A DNA stretch of 64,000 nt, from positions 1 through 64,000 of the forward strand of contig NZ_LWAE01000003.1 in NCBI RefSeq assembly GCF_001623875.1, read 5' to 3'. The notes under the pieces were generated by a model. The model was not told the origin of the DNA. It searched no databases and saw only the letters and a list, made by a program, of their open reading frames with translations. Positions 27,086 through 36,753 of this stretch are shown in pieces. The first letter of the stretch is position 1. Every line of letters starts with the position of its first letter. The translations under genes and the position numbers were made by a program. The DNA is from Clostridium magnum DSM 2767. GTDB taxonomy: Bacteria; Bacillota; Clostridia; Clostridiales; Clostridiaceae.

Positions 27086-27772
27086 ATGGCTAGAATATTA
27101 ATAGTAGATGACTCAACTGTTATGAGAAAAAATTTATATAGTATATTTTCAAAAAATGGTCATGAAGTAGTAGGGGAAGCGTTAGATGGTAAGCAAGCAA
27201 TATTATTATACTCAAATTTAAAGCCAGATTTAGTTACTATGGATATAACAATGCCAAAAATGAGCGGTGTAGATGCTGTAAGCGAAATAATAAAAAAGGA
27301 TAGTAATGCTAAGATAATAATAATTAGTGCCTTAAATCAAAAACAAATGGTTTTTGAGGCCTTAAAAAATGGAGCTAAGCATTATATTATAAAACCCATT
27401 GAACCTAATACACTGATTGGAGTAGTAAATGAAGTGCTTAGGAATGATACTGAAACAGTGGAGGAGAACAATGAAGAAATTATTGAAACTGAACCTGGTT
27501 TTAAAATAGATAATAAAGAAGGTAAATTTGTTGTAGGTTTTAATGAACATTTAGGTATAAAGGATTTACCAAACTTAGATACTGCGATAAAAGGATTGCT
27601 CTTTATAAAACCTCTTAATATAGTATTTGACTTTGGTATATTACTGGAAGTTCCTGAGGAAGTGATACAATCAATAATAAAATTAGGAAAAAATATTCAA
27701 AGATCAGAAGGAAATGTGGAATATAAATTAAAAAGTGAAAGACTTAATAATATAATTCATCAGGAGGCTTAA
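27086..27772 (+). CDS. Response regulator, CheY-like receiver plus C-terminal domain
   Basis: 228 residues, GAGGAGG before the ATG. Receiver domain 1-120 with acidic pocket VDDS, phospho-acceptor Asp53 (TMDITMPKMSG), ISALNQ and Lys near IIKPIEP. After an acidic linker (about 125-150), a ~75-residue C-terminal domain is not a DNA-binding type; it might be a STAS- or CheX-like module, which I cannot confirm. Likely partner of the upstream CheA-like kinase. The next gene starts 3 bases after its stop. Confidence 0.85.
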   Translation: MARILIVDDSTVMRKNLYSIFSKNGHEVVGEALDGKQAILLYSNLKPDLVTMDITMPKMSGVDAVSEIIKKDSNAKIIIISALNQKQMVFEALKNGAKHYIIKPIEPNTLIGVVNEVLRNDTETVEENNEEIIETEPGFKIDNKEGKFVVGFNEHLGIKDLPNLDTAIKGLLFIKPLNIVFDFGILLEVPEEVIQSIIKLGKNIQRSEGNVEYKLKSERLNNIIHQEA

Positions 27773-27775
27773 TAT

Positions 27776-29272
27776 ATGAGTAATACTATATTTTTGCTTA
27801 CCAACAGTAGAAGTAAAGAATTAAGCATAAGAAATTCTTTAAGTAGCGATTATAAATTACATTGCGTCACTAAAGGTGATATGATGGTTGAAATGTATAA
27901 GAAAAATCCTAAATTACTAATAATAGATGTTGATATTTGTGAAGATAATACACTTGACATTATTCAATCAATTTTAGATATTGAGTACCTACCTGTGATA
28001 TATGTATATAGTGAAAAAGCAAAAATAGCAAATTCAATTAAAAATGAAATTTTGATATCAATTGAAAATCTTAATAGTCTTCTTATGCCTCTTATTAAGC
28101 AGTCGACTATATTTAAGATTAAATACGATAATCTTATGGAAAGCTATGATGCAATAGATCTGTTGAATGGAGAAATTAAATCCTTTTTAAAGAAGTATTC
28201 AAGTAGCCAATATAGTGCAAAAATTATGTATAAGGATTTGCTTGATTTAGTTTTCGGTGAAAATCTGTTTTTAACAAATAAACCTCATGTTGTATGGGTT
28301 TTATCTTTAAAAAAAGAACAATATGATTCCCTAAGTTTTCAGCTTAGTAATAATAAGTATGAAGAAAAAATTCACATTGATATTAACAAAAAAGATTCCT
28401 TTAAATTTGATGTGTACTCAAACAATGGTTTCGGTAAAAATTGCAATTTGGATGAAATTTCAGATATTAGTTTTAGTGAAAAAATATTTCCAAAAGCAAT
28501 TAAGGACAATAGTGGACTTATAAACAATTTTTCGGGTTTTGCTATAGGTAATCTAATATTAATAGGCATTAACTATAAGAAAATAGTTACAAGTTATGAT
28601 ATATCCATAATGAAAGCACTGGCAATTAATATTGATTTAATAGAAACAATAAAACATCAGATCGATGAAATAGAACAAGCTTTTGAATACACAACCAATG
28701 CATTGGCACGAGCTGCTGAAACTAACGATGATCAGACAGGAAAACATGTTAAAAGAGTTAACTCCTTTGCTAAGAGAATTGCAGAAGAGTTAGGCCTTAG
28801 TAAGCACTTTATAAATAAACTTTATAATTCAGCACAGATGCACGATGTTGGTAAAATATATGTAGACAAAAACATATTACTTAAGCCTGGTAAATTATCT
28901 AAGGAAGAATTTGAAGAAATCAAAAAGCACACCACTTATGGAGAGAAGATAATAGGTGATTCAGAGTATTTAAAAATGTCTGCAGAGGTTGCTAAATACC
29001 ATCATGAAAAATATGATGGGACAGGGTATCCTGAATCAAGAAAGGGGGAAGATATACCACTATCTGCAAGGATAGTTTTTATTGCAGATATATATGATGC
29101 ACTAAGAAGCGAAAGATCATACAAACCTGCATTTTCTCATGAGAAAGCTTATAAAATAATAACATTAGGAGATGGAAGGGTTAATCCAGAACACTTCGAT
29201 CCTAAGGTGCTGGAAGCCTTTAAGAGAATACATGAAGACTTTAGAATCATTTATGAAGATTTGAAAGACTAA
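27776..29272 (+). CDS. HD-GYP domain protein with degenerate receiver
   Basis: 498 residues, GGAGG before the ATG. The N-terminal 110 residues look like a receiver (LLIIDVDICEDN). The C-terminal ~190 residues are an HD-GYP phosphodiesterase: HVKRVNSFAKRIAEELGLS, AQMHDVGKIYVDKNILLKPG, HHEKYDGTGYP and FIADIYDALRSERSYKP. Such domains hydrolyse cyclic di-GMP. The middle (about 130-310) has no motif I recognise. Co-transcribed with the response regulator, so signal from the CheA-like kinase may control c-di-GMP. Confidence 0.88.
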   Translation: MSNTIFLLTNSRSKELSIRNSLSSDYKLHCVTKGDMMVEMYKKNPKLLIIDVDICEDNTLDIIQSILDIEYLPVIYVYSEKAKIANSIKNEILISIENLNSLLMPLIKQSTIFKIKYDNLMESYDAIDLLNGEIKSFLKKYSSSQYSAKIMYKDLLDLVFGENLFLTNKPHVVWVLSLKKEQYDSLSFQLSNNKYEEKIHIDINKKDSFKFDVYSNNGFGKNCNLDEISDISFSEKIFPKAIKDNSGLINNFSGFAIGNLILIGINYKKIVTSYDISIMKALAINIDLIETIKHQIDEIEQAFEYTTNALARAAETNDDQTGKHVKRVNSFAKRIAEELGLSKHFINKLYNSAQMHDVGKIYVDKNILLKPGKLSKEEFEEIKKHTTYGEKIIGDSEYLKMSAEVAKYHHEKYDGTGYPESRKGEDIPLSARIVFIADIYDALRSERSYKPAFSHEKAYKIITLGDGRVNPEHFDPKVLEAFKRIHEDFRIIYEDLKD

Positions 29273-29365
29273 AAGCTTATTGTTGAAATGAAGGTTTTAC
29301 AATGTTATAATTTAATATACAGACAATTTAATTGTAAGTATAATAGATTTTTTGGGGGAATTTTG

Positions 29366-31561
29366 ATGAACTTGTCGTATTTCTTAAATAAACATTTTAA
29401 TAAAAGGCTTAGAGAAAATTCAGAACAGGTTTTTGAAGGAATTGCAAGAGGTAGAAAGAAAGCTCTTGAAAATTGGTTTTCAGATATGTGGTCTGCCATG
29501 GAGGTTACAAAGGATACTATCCTTGCTTATTTAGATAAAAATGAAGCAAATCATCAGGAACTTATTTCTATATTAAAAAATAGAAAATCAGAATTTAATG
29601 ACTTTACAGAACTATTTATAATTAATCAAGAAGGAATAGTTAATATATCTACCTATGATGAAAATATTAAGGTAAATATGAGTTACCTCCCTAACTTCAA
29701 AGCTGGTATGGAAGGCAAATCTCTTATGTATGGTCCTTATGAAGATGAAGTAACACTTAAAGTTGGACCTGGAAACTCTGATTTTTTTGATGAAGTTACA
29801 ATTATGTTTTCTGTGCCTTTTGAAAATAAAAATAATGGAAGACGAGCAGTACTATGTGGAAGAGTTCCAAATGATGTGATGAGTGATGTCATACAAGATG
29901 AGGATACTCACATTTATAAAGAATCTGGGGATAACTATTTGTTTATGGTAGAGTCTGATAGAAGTATAAAACCTGGAACTGCCATATCGAGAAGTCGTTT
30001 TGAAGATAACGCTTTTACTCTTGGAGATAACCTTAAAGATGGAATTAGAACAAAAAATTGGGGAGTAATAAAAATACAAAAACACACAGAATTCGAAATA
30101 ATTTTTACCGACCCTGCTACAAAGGAACTGCATAAAGGTGTACATAATACTATGAACAATGGGGAAAATTTGGAGTGTTATCCTGGATATTTTGATTATA
30201 GACACATATTAGTTGGTGGAAAAGGTGTTGTTATATGCCCACCAAACTCTACTGAAAAATGGGGAATGATGTGTGAAGGTGACATTGCTGAAATTTATAA
30301 ATTTTCAAGTCTTAAGTATGTTATCCCTGTAACAGTAAGTATTATAAATGGTGTTTTACTATTAGGGAATTATTTTATTTCAAATATATATGAAGGTTTT
30401 AAAATACCTGGAATTATTTTAGTATGGCTAATTACTTTTTTTACAATGCTATTTGCTGTAAAAAGATATGTAACATCACCTATGGAGACAACTTTAAAGA
30501 TATTGCAGGAAATAGCTGAAGGTGAAGGGGATTTAACAAAGAGAGTGGACAAGCTTTCAAATAATGAAATTGGTGAATTATCAAAATGGTTTAATAAATT
30601 TATTAATAATCAAATGAGTATAATAAAAAGAATAAACAAAATTTCAAAGGCTTCAAAAAGTTCAGCTAAAAATTTATCAAAACTTACAGACAACGTAGAG
30701 GGGAATATGACTTTTATTTCTGGTTCTATTGATGAATTTCTTCAAATCAGTAAAACTCAAACAGAAGTGTTTAATATGACTCAGGAAAAATTTGACCATA
30801 TATCACATTCGATAGATGATATAAATAATCTTATAAATTCTCTTCATTCAAAAACAACTAGCACAAGGCAAGCCTCACAAAAAAATGATGAAGTTATAAG
30901 TGAAGTTATAAATGTTATGAATGAACTTGAAAAAGAAATGTATCAAACAAGTAAAATTATAATTGAACTTGGTGATTTTTCCAATAAGGTTAACGAAGTA
31001 ACTAATGTTATAACTGGAATAAGTGAGCAGACCCATCTTCTGGCACTAAATGCTTCTATTGAAGCTGCAAGAGCTGGTGATGCTGGAAAAGGATTCTCTG
31101 TAGTTGCAACAGAGGTTTCAAAGCTTGCTTCTGAATCTAGTGAAGCCGCTATATCCATAAGTGATTTAATAAAAAATATGCAAAGTAAAATAGAAAATAC
31201 TATTAATAGAATAAATAATGTTGCAGAAACTGTAACTAAAGAAAGTGAAGCGGTATCAAGTTCAGTAACTATTTTTAACTCAATAAAGGAATTCATTATA
31301 GATGTAAATAATAATATGGATTCCATATCTAGATTAATAAAAAGTCAGTCTTTAGAGATGAATAGTATTACTCAGAGTGCAAAAGCTGCTGCTGAAAGAG
31401 TATCTAGTGACAATCAGAAGAATATAAATAATAGTGAAACTACTCTTGGGCTTGTTGAATCTATTAGAGTTCAGAGCAAGAAGGCTAGCAATGCATCAAA
31501 GGTTCTAACATATTCTTCAGAAAATCTTTCGGATATAGTTAATGGGTTTAAACTTAAGTAA
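29366..31561 (+). CDS. Methyl-accepting chemotaxis protein with N-terminal cytosolic-looking sensor
   Basis: 731 residues from the ATG at 29366 (GGGGGAA upstream); the longer frame from 29288 lacks a site. No membrane segment at the N-terminus. Residues 1-340 are a PDC/Cache-like sensor region. Two hydrophobic segments follow at about 340-365 and 372-395, then HAMP ([10 protein letters not shown]) and a signalling domain with the hairpin tip [20 protein letters not shown]. The sensor therefore appears to be on the same side of the membrane as the signalling domain, unlike usual MCPs. Last gene of the signalling operon. Confidence 0.88.
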   Translation: MNLSYFLNKHFNKRLRENSEQVFEGIARGRKKALENWFSDMWSAMEVTKDTILAYLDKNEANHQELISILKNRKSEFNDFTELFIINQEGIVNISTYDENIKVNMSYLPNFKAGMEGKSLMYGPYEDEVTLKVGPGNSDFFDEVTIMFSVPFENKNNGRRAVLCGRVPNDVMSDVIQDEDTHIYKESGDNYLFMVESDRSIKPGTAISRSRFEDNAFTLGDNLKDGIRTKNWGVIKIQKHTEFEIIFTDPATKELHKGVHNTMNNGENLECYPGYFDYRHILVGGKGVVICPPNSTEKWGMMCEGDIAEIYKFSSLKYVIPVTVSIINGVLLLGNYFISNIYEGFKIPGIILVWLITFFTMLFAVKRYVTSPMETTLKILQEIAEGEGDLTKRVDKLSNNEIGELSKWFNKFINNQMSIIKRINKISKASKSSAKNLSKLTDNVEGNMTFISGSIDEFLQISKTQTEVFNMTQEKFDHISHSIDDINNLINSLHSKTTSTRQASQKNDEVISEVINVMNELEKEMYQTSKIIIELGDFSNKVNEVTNVITGISEQTHLLALNASIEAARAGDAGKGFSVVATEVSKLASESSEAAISISDLIKNMQSKIENTINRINNVAETVTKESEAVSSSVTIFNSIKEFIIDVNNNMDSISRLIKSQSLEMNSITQSAKAAAERVSSDNQKNINNSETTLGLVESIRVQSKKASNASKVLTYSSENLSDIVNGFKLK

Positions 31562-31591
31562 TTTCAAGAGAAAAATTATTTATTGTAGGTC

Positions 31592-31649
31592 ATTAATTAA
31601 AAGGGCTAATTCTAAAACTTATATTTTAGAATTAGCCCTTTTAATTAAT
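31592..31649. terminator. Strong bidirectional terminator
   Basis: Perfect 26-bp stem with 6-base loop between convergent genes; arms begin ATTAATTAAAAGGGC and end in its complement. A-rich and T-rich flanks suit both directions. Confidence 0.85.
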
Positions 31650-31675
31650 CTTAATAAAGTATATAATTCATAATG

Positions 31676-33106
31676 CTATTCTGCTTCTGTTAACAGATTA
31701 CTATTTGTACTTTCTCTCATAAAATTAAGATTTTCTTTATCAAATATGGATACTAACAAGAATGTTGATAAACAAACTAGCCATTCCATAAAAATCACAT
31801 GTGGAAAAATACGTACTGCAGGTACCAGTTGCCATAAGAAAAGAGCTATTATTCCCATTAAAGTAGTAAGAAATGCTGAGTTCTTTCTGCATAACTTAGG
31901 TAAAAATATAGTAAATAAGAAAGTTACAGTAAAGGCTGTAGATAGACTTAAACCTATAGATATAGCCTTTAAGATGCTGCCCATGGATAAAGCTAGTAAG
32001 AAAGTTATTGCGCCAAGTAAACAAACGCATAATTTATTTATTGCTAGAAATTTTTTGTCATCTACTTTAGGATTAATAAATTGTTTATATACATCCTGTG
32101 TAAATAAGATAGTAGATCCTAAAAGCAGACTGCAAGCTGCAGATACATCTGCTGCCCAAAGTGCTGCTAAGGTTATTCCTGCTATTATGGGATTTAATGA
32201 TAATATCATTTTAGGTAAAGCTAACGTTGCAGGTACTCCAGGAAAAGCTGTTCTAGCTGCTATTCCTATAAGAGCACATAAAAAACCTATAGGAATCATA
32301 AGTAATCCTGCGATTATAAATCCATTTCTTGCGGTCTTTGCATTTTTTGAAGCAAAGGTTATTTGTACAGGTCCCTGCATAGACATAGCTTGAGTTGTCA
32401 TTACTAAAATCCAACTTAATATAACCCAAAAGCCGGTTCCTTTTACAAAACTAAAGTAAGGCACATTATGAGGTAATTGAAGACTCATATTTTGAATGCC
32501 TCTCCTTGAGGAAACTGCTAATATTGTGCATAAAATAATTCCTAGATATTTTAACGGTACATTAAACAAGTTGCATAGTCCTGCAGACCACATACCACCC
32601 ATAAAGGTTATGGCTACAAAAACACAGGCACTTACTATCATACCAGTCTTTAAGGTAAATATATTTGGTAGTAGTGAAGATAAAATAGCTCCTCCTGCAA
32701 TATATTGAAGAGATACAACTACAAGGTTTATAACTATCTGACATATGACACATACTACTCTACTTTTTCTATCATAAAACTTACCAAAAAGCTCTGGAAC
32801 TGTTGATACATTAAATTCTCTGTATCTTCCAGCTAATACGACTCCCATTACTATAGCACCTAAGCCCCATGCTACATTATACCAACCAGCTGAAAGACCC
32901 ACATTATAGGATTGTTCAGCTATACCAATAGTAGAAGCCCCGCCTATAGCAAGGCCTACAAGTGAGCAGGTTACAAGCGGGGTAGTGAGACCTCTGCCTG
33001 CTAAAGTATAGCTTTCGCCACCTTTAGAAGCCCTCTTTTTAGCAACAAAGCTTATTAAGAAAAGAATACATATATAACCAATAACTATAAACAAAGAAAT
33101 ATTCAT
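31676..33106 (-). CDS. Sodium:solute symporter (SSS family), T-box controlled
   Basis: 476 residues, about 13 membrane segments. SSS signatures are ESYTLAGRGL near the start, LAIGGASTIGIAEQ in TM2, and AALWAADVSAACSLLLGS in the TM8 region, where Na+-site serines occur. GGGG precedes the ATG. The substrate cannot be read from the protein, but the T-box leader upstream means uptake of an amino acid (or precursor) matching the sensed tRNA; see that entry for Tyr or Val. Single-gene transcript ended by the terminator at 31592. Confidence 0.87.
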   Translation of the reverse strand: MNISLFIVIGYICILFLISFVAKKRASKGGESYTLAGRGLTTPLVTCSLVGLAIGGASTIGIAEQSYNVGLSAGWYNVAWGLGAIVMGVVLAGRYREFNVSTVPELFGKFYDRKSRVVCVICQIVINLVVVSLQYIAGGAILSSLLPNIFTLKTGMIVSACVFVAITFMGGMWSAGLCNLFNVPLKYLGIILCTILAVSSRRGIQNMSLQLPHNVPYFSFVKGTGFWVILSWILVMTTQAMSMQGPVQITFASKNAKTARNGFIIAGLLMIPIGFLCALIGIAARTAFPGVPATLALPKMILSLNPIIAGITLAALWAADVSAACSLLLGSTILFTQDVYKQFINPKVDDKKFLAINKLCVCLLGAITFLLALSMGSILKAISIGLSLSTAFTVTFLFTIFLPKLCRKNSAFLTTLMGIIALFLWQLVPAVRIFPHVIFMEWLVCLSTFLLVSIFDKENLNFMRESTNSNLLTEAE

Positions 33107-33234
33107 TTAATTAGCCCCCTTTATATTTTTAAGTCAAGATATAAAATTTTCTCTGCATGGGAAAGTTCCCCTTTTCCCATATGATGTTTATTAAAATAAT
33201 AATATTAAAAAATACCTTTAGTGTATTTAGAAAA

Positions 33235-33470
33235 TAAAAAAAACGCCCCTGGCCAAGGGACGAATTATACGTGGTACCACCCTACTTTTACATACAAAAT
33301 TGATCTTCTCTTACTCTTAACGTGAGTTACTCGGCTCAGCCTACTAAAAATTTCAGCCTGCAGTTCAGGAATGTACTTCATTAAGCTTCTCAAACAGTTC
33401 ACACCAACCACTGTCTCTCTTTGTGATGGACTTAATTACTTTTTCCGTCTTCACATTTAGTATTTATAGT
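33235..33470 (-). promoter_or_regulatory. T-box riboswitch leader of the SSS symporter gene
   Basis: On the minus strand the RNA has the T-box sequence AGGGTGGTACCACG (complement of 33270-33283) followed by a terminator, CGTCCCTTGGCCAGGGGCG plus T run (about 33236-33262). Upstream lie a GA-rich AGAGAG motif, AGTA (loop-E side) and GAAGTACATT on the opposite side of Stem I. The specifier right after GAA reads TAC (Tyr) or GTA (Val), depending on register. Uncharged tRNA would favour the antiterminator and turn on transporter expression. Confidence 0.9.
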
Positions 33471-33472
33471 AA

Positions 33473-33501
33473 ATTATAATTGAAATTTGTGGTAAATACA
33501 A
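33473..33501 (-). promoter_or_regulatory. Promoter of the T-box transcript
   Basis: Minus-strand TTGTAT (33496-33501) and TATAAT (33473-33478) separated by 17 bases, ending just before the leader RNA. The remaining gap to 33749 is AT-rich upstream DNA for the divergent AEC gene. Confidence 0.7.
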
Positions 33502-33749
33502 ATTTTGTTTTTTTGTTAAAAAAGAAATATATAGGTAATTTCCTTTGTTTTCTTCAATATTCTTAAGTTTATATTGTTGTTTGCATTTAATCTGGAAATA
33601 ATGTCAAGATTCATCATAATTTTTACAATTTCGCTTACATTTCTTGATTAATTTTTATAAAAAAGGTATACTAAAAACAATTATGTCACAGTGTATAGCG
33701 GTTAATGAGGACATATAATAAAATACAATGTGAAAGATAGGTGAATAAA

Positions 33750-34691
33750 ATGATAGTTTTAAATGCGTTAGAAAGTATACTGAGTATTGTTTTAATGGTT
33801 TCTACAGGATACTTTTTAGCTAGCAGGGGATGGTTGGACGAAAAAATCTCTAAGACCTTTTCAAAATTAGTTTGTAATTTGGGGATTCCATGTCTTATGG
33901 TATCTCAGTTTATGGAAAGCTTTGACAAAGATAAGTTGATTCATTTAAGTAAAGGATTATTTATTCCATTTGCCTCTATGTCAATTTGCTATTTAATTGC
34001 TGTAGCAGTTTCTAAAATTATTAGAATTAAAGAGGGACGAATTGGTACTTTTCGATCCATGTTTTTTGTGTCTAATTCTATATTTATTGGACTACCAGTA
34101 AATATGGCTTTATTTGGAGCACAGAGCATACCAAATGTTTTGCTATATTACATAGCAAATACTGCATTTTTCTGGACTATTGGAACCTATGAAATAAGTA
34201 GGGATGGGAAATCTAATAAAGATGCTAAAATATTTTCTATTGATACAGTAAAAAGAATTATATCAGTTCCATTATTAAGTTTCATAGTAGCAGTAACACT
34301 AGTGCTGTTAAATGTTCATTTACCAAAATTTATATTAGATACCTGTAAGTATTTTGGGAATTTAACTACTCCATTAGCTATGCTGTTTATAGGTATAACT
34401 ATTTATTCTGCTGATTTAAGTAAATTTAAATTTAGCATTGATATGTTAGTTTTAATTTTAGGAAGATTTTTTGTATCTCCAATGTTAATTCTTATATTAA
34501 GTCATTACTCTGCTATTCCTTTACTTATGAAAAAAGTATTTGTTATTCAAGCTGCGATGCCTGTAATGACAAATACTGCTATTGTGTCAAAGAGTTATGA
34601 TGCTGATTACGAATATGCAACAATAAATACAGTTATAACAACTATCGGTAGTTTGCTGGTTATTCCTATTTATATGCTAATATTGAGTTAA
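33750..34691 (+). CDS. AEC-family (auxin efflux carrier-like) transporter
   Basis: 313 residues from the ATG at 33750; AGGTGA lies 7 bases upstream and an in-frame GTG at 33741 overlaps it. About ten membrane segments in two halves, with the family pattern SKLVCNLGIPCLMVSQF in TM2 and FKFSIDMLVLILGRFFVSPML in the second half, and QAAMPVMTNTAIVSKSYDAD near the end. Bacterial members move malate, malonate or other organic anions. Substrate unknown. Divergent from the symporter gene. Confidence 0.85.
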   Translation: MIVLNALESILSIVLMVSTGYFLASRGWLDEKISKTFSKLVCNLGIPCLMVSQFMESFDKDKLIHLSKGLFIPFASMSICYLIAVAVSKIIRIKEGRIGTFRSMFFVSNSIFIGLPVNMALFGAQSIPNVLLYYIANTAFFWTIGTYEISRDGKSNKDAKIFSIDTVKRIISVPLLSFIVAVTLVLLNVHLPKFILDTCKYFGNLTTPLAMLFIGITIYSADLSKFKFSIDMLVLILGRFFVSPMLILILSHYSAIPLLMKKVFVIQAAMPVMTNTAIVSKSYDADYEYATINTVITTIGSLLVIPIYMLILS

Positions 34692-34768
34692 TTACATATT
34701 AACCATTTTATGCAATTATTGAGTTTTTTAATGATAAAAGTTCCTATTCAAGTTTTTATTTAATAAAA

Positions 34769-34808
34769 ACACCCTGTAATTAACGAAGGTTTAATTACAG
34801 GGTGTTAT
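34769..34808. terminator. Bidirectional terminator
   Basis: 16-bp perfect stem (AACACCCTGTAATTAA and complement) between convergent AEC and AIM24-like genes. Confidence 0.85.
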
Positions 34809-34821
34809 GTATATTATTATT

Positions 34822-35616
34822 CTAGTTATCACCATCAAAGAGATTTCCAAGTCCCCCTAAAATACTTCCCTCTTCCTTTTTGCCACCACCATAAGGAGCA
34901 GCTGCAAATACACGTTCTGCAAGTCTATTAAATGGAAGAGATTGAATCCATACGCTTCCAGGGCCTGATACAGTTGTGAAAAATACTCCTTCACCACCAA
35001 AAAAAGTATTTTTAATTCCACCCACAAATTCTATATCATAATGTACTTCTCGGGTCATAGCAACTAGACACCCAGTATCTATTCTTAGGGTTTCGCCAGG
35101 TAACAAATCTTTTTTTATAAGTGCACCACAAGAGTGGATGAATGCCATCCCATCTCCTTCTAATTTTTGAAGTATAAAACCTTCACCGCCAAAGAAACCA
35201 ACACTTAACTTTTTTCTAAAATCTATACCAACAGACACTCCTTTTGCTGAACATAGGAAGGAATCCTTTTGACATACAAGCTTTCCACCTAAGGTGCTCA
35301 AATCCATAGGAATTATTTTACCAATGTAGGGAGCAGCAAAACATACTTTTTCCTTTTCATAACCCACATTAGTATAGGTAGTCATAAATAAGCTTTCACC
35401 AGTTAGTACTCTTTTTCCAGCTCCAAAAAGCTTATCCATAAATCCACCCTTTGACTGAGAAGAACCATCTCCAAATATTGTTTCCATTTGAATATTAGGA
35501 TCTATCATCATCATGCTGCCAGCTTCAGCAATTACAGTTTCTCTAGGATCTAGTTCGATTTCGACGAATTGAATGTCATCTCCATAGATTTTATAGTCAA
35601 TTTCATGAGAATTCAT
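34822..35616 (-). CDS. TIGR00266 / AIM24-family protein
   Basis: 264 residues from the second ATG (35616), which fits the AAAGGA site better than the ATG at 35625 inside it. Beta-rich. Glycine-patterned segments GFFGGEGFILQKLEGDG and TFFGGEGVFFTTVSGPG are hallmarks of the family, as is the final Gly/Asp-rich tail. No membrane segment. Function is unknown in bacteria; the mitochondrial relative AIM24 helps inner-membrane organisation. Monocistronic. Confidence 0.88.
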   Translation of the reverse strand: MNSHEIDYKIYGDDIQFVEIELDPRETVIAEAGSMMMIDPNIQMETIFGDGSSQSKGGFMDKLFGAGKRVLTGESLFMTTYTNVGYEKEKVCFAAPYIGKIIPMDLSTLGGKLVCQKDSFLCSAKGVSVGIDFRKKLSVGFFGGEGFILQKLEGDGMAFIHSCGALIKKDLLPGETLRIDTGCLVAMTREVHYDIEFVGGIKNTFFGGEGVFFTTVSGPGSVWIQSLPFNRLAERVFAAAPYGGGKKEEGSILGGLGNLFDGDN

Positions 35617-35683
35617 ATATATCATCCTTTCACTACATATTAGTATTTTTAATATATATTAAAATATTCTTCCACAGTTCCTT

Positions 35684-35826
35684 TTTTATCCGATGACTAC
35701 CCGCTCTAATACTCCCATCTTCTTCAAAGTGTACGTCACGAGCGCCTATGTCCCTGGATTCGTTCAACTAAGAATCAGGTGGGGTTTGAAACTCCATCTG
35801 ATTCAAGTTTACACTTCATTTTGCTT
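35684..35826. repeat. Dispersed structured repeat, copy A (~140 bp)
   Basis: About 90% identical to 44986-45128. It contains a central GTGTACGTCACGAG segment and ends in a 15-bp hairpin (35772-35804, GAATCAGGTGG-type arm). Overlaps the end of the neighbouring minus-strand gene. Looks like a small non-autonomous element with a terminal hairpin, IS200/IS605-type, or a structured RNA. Confidence 0.75.
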
Positions 35827-36337
35827 TAATTTTCAAAAGTTCATCTAAATACTTTTGAAAATTACTTTTTGCTTGTTCTGTATTCTTTAAAATTCCATTT
35901 GAAACATCTGCACCCTTTATCAATGTATCAGAAGTCAGTACTATATTTTGAAGATAACTACAGTAGTTATCATGAAAAGAGTTTAGCTCAACTCCATGAG
36001 GTAATTTGCTGACCTTATCTAAATAGTTATGTAGATTTTTATTTTCCTCTTTGATTTGAGGTAGGGATTTATTTTCTACTGCAGCTATAGTATTACTAAC
36101 TGATTTCTTTATCTTCTGAGAATAGTTGTAAATTTCTTTAGTATAAGTTACGTCATTTTTGGAAGAGTTAAATACATCCATAGGACTTTGACCTAAATTA
36201 ATTGCTTTTACAAAAGAAAAGATAAATATAATTACCAAAGTGAAAATAATTGCTTTAGTAACTTTCTTTATAATGCATACTACTAAAGATACTGCAATTA
36301 ACGCTGCAAATATAAAAAATAACTTATCATAACTCAT
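35816..36337 (-). CDS. Hypothetical membrane protein
   Basis: 173 residues. Two N-terminal hydrophobic segments (about 5-22 and 27-45), then a lysine-rich helical domain probably outside the membrane (residues 50-173). AGGGAGG lies upstream of the ATG. The last codons and TGA stop fall in the edge of dispersed repeat copy A, so the C-terminus may have been rewritten by that repeat. No family recognised. Confidence 0.65.
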   Translation of the reverse strand: MSYDKLFFIFAALIAVSLVVCIIKKVTKAIIFTLVIIFIFSFVKAINLGQSPMDVFNSSKNDVTYTKEIYNYSQKIKKSVSNTIAAVENKSLPQIKEENKNLHNYLDKVSKLPHGVELNSFHDNYCSYLQNIVLTSDTLIKGADVSNGILKNTEQAKSNFQKYLDELLKIKAK

Positions 36338-36636
36338 TGTTAATTGAACCTCCCTTTAATGTTTAAATATATCGATTCTATAAAATATGCTACAGTGAAC
36401 ACATGCTTTTATAGTGCATATTCTCGAATTTTTTAAGTGATTTAAATTTCACTTCATATTTTACCATATATTATTCTCATTACATATAGTTATTTTTAGC
36501 TCTAATATTTTCTTAACATTTGCTATAGTTAAATTTGAATTTAAGCTGGTATATATACAAGAATAATATTTTGAAAGATTATGACTGATTTTTTTAAAAT
36601 TTGTGAAAAAAATTGACGTTTTTTGAAAGAAAATGA
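36338..36636. other. Intergenic region between divergent genes
   Basis: AT-rich, no gene seen. A TTGACG at 36613 lacks a matching -10 at normal spacing; the better promoter is at 36637-36665. Confidence 0.4.
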
Positions 36637-36665
36637 TTGTATTTTGAATATTTATATATTATAAT
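36637..36665 (+). promoter_or_regulatory. Promoter of the fructose operon
   Basis: TTGTAT and TATAAT with 17-base spacing, about 90 bases upstream of the fruR start. FruR binding repeats were not identified with confidence. Confidence 0.6.
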
Positions 36666-36753
36666 GTTTACATAAAGAGAAAATAAAATAAGCATACTTT
36701 AAATATAAAGAGTGCTTATGCAGAAATGCCATATATAAAGAAGGTGATAAAAG

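Noticed and set aside
31746..32708. Rightward 215- and 70-codon frames
   Set aside because: Antisense to the SSS symporter, whose membrane pattern and leader fix the true strand.
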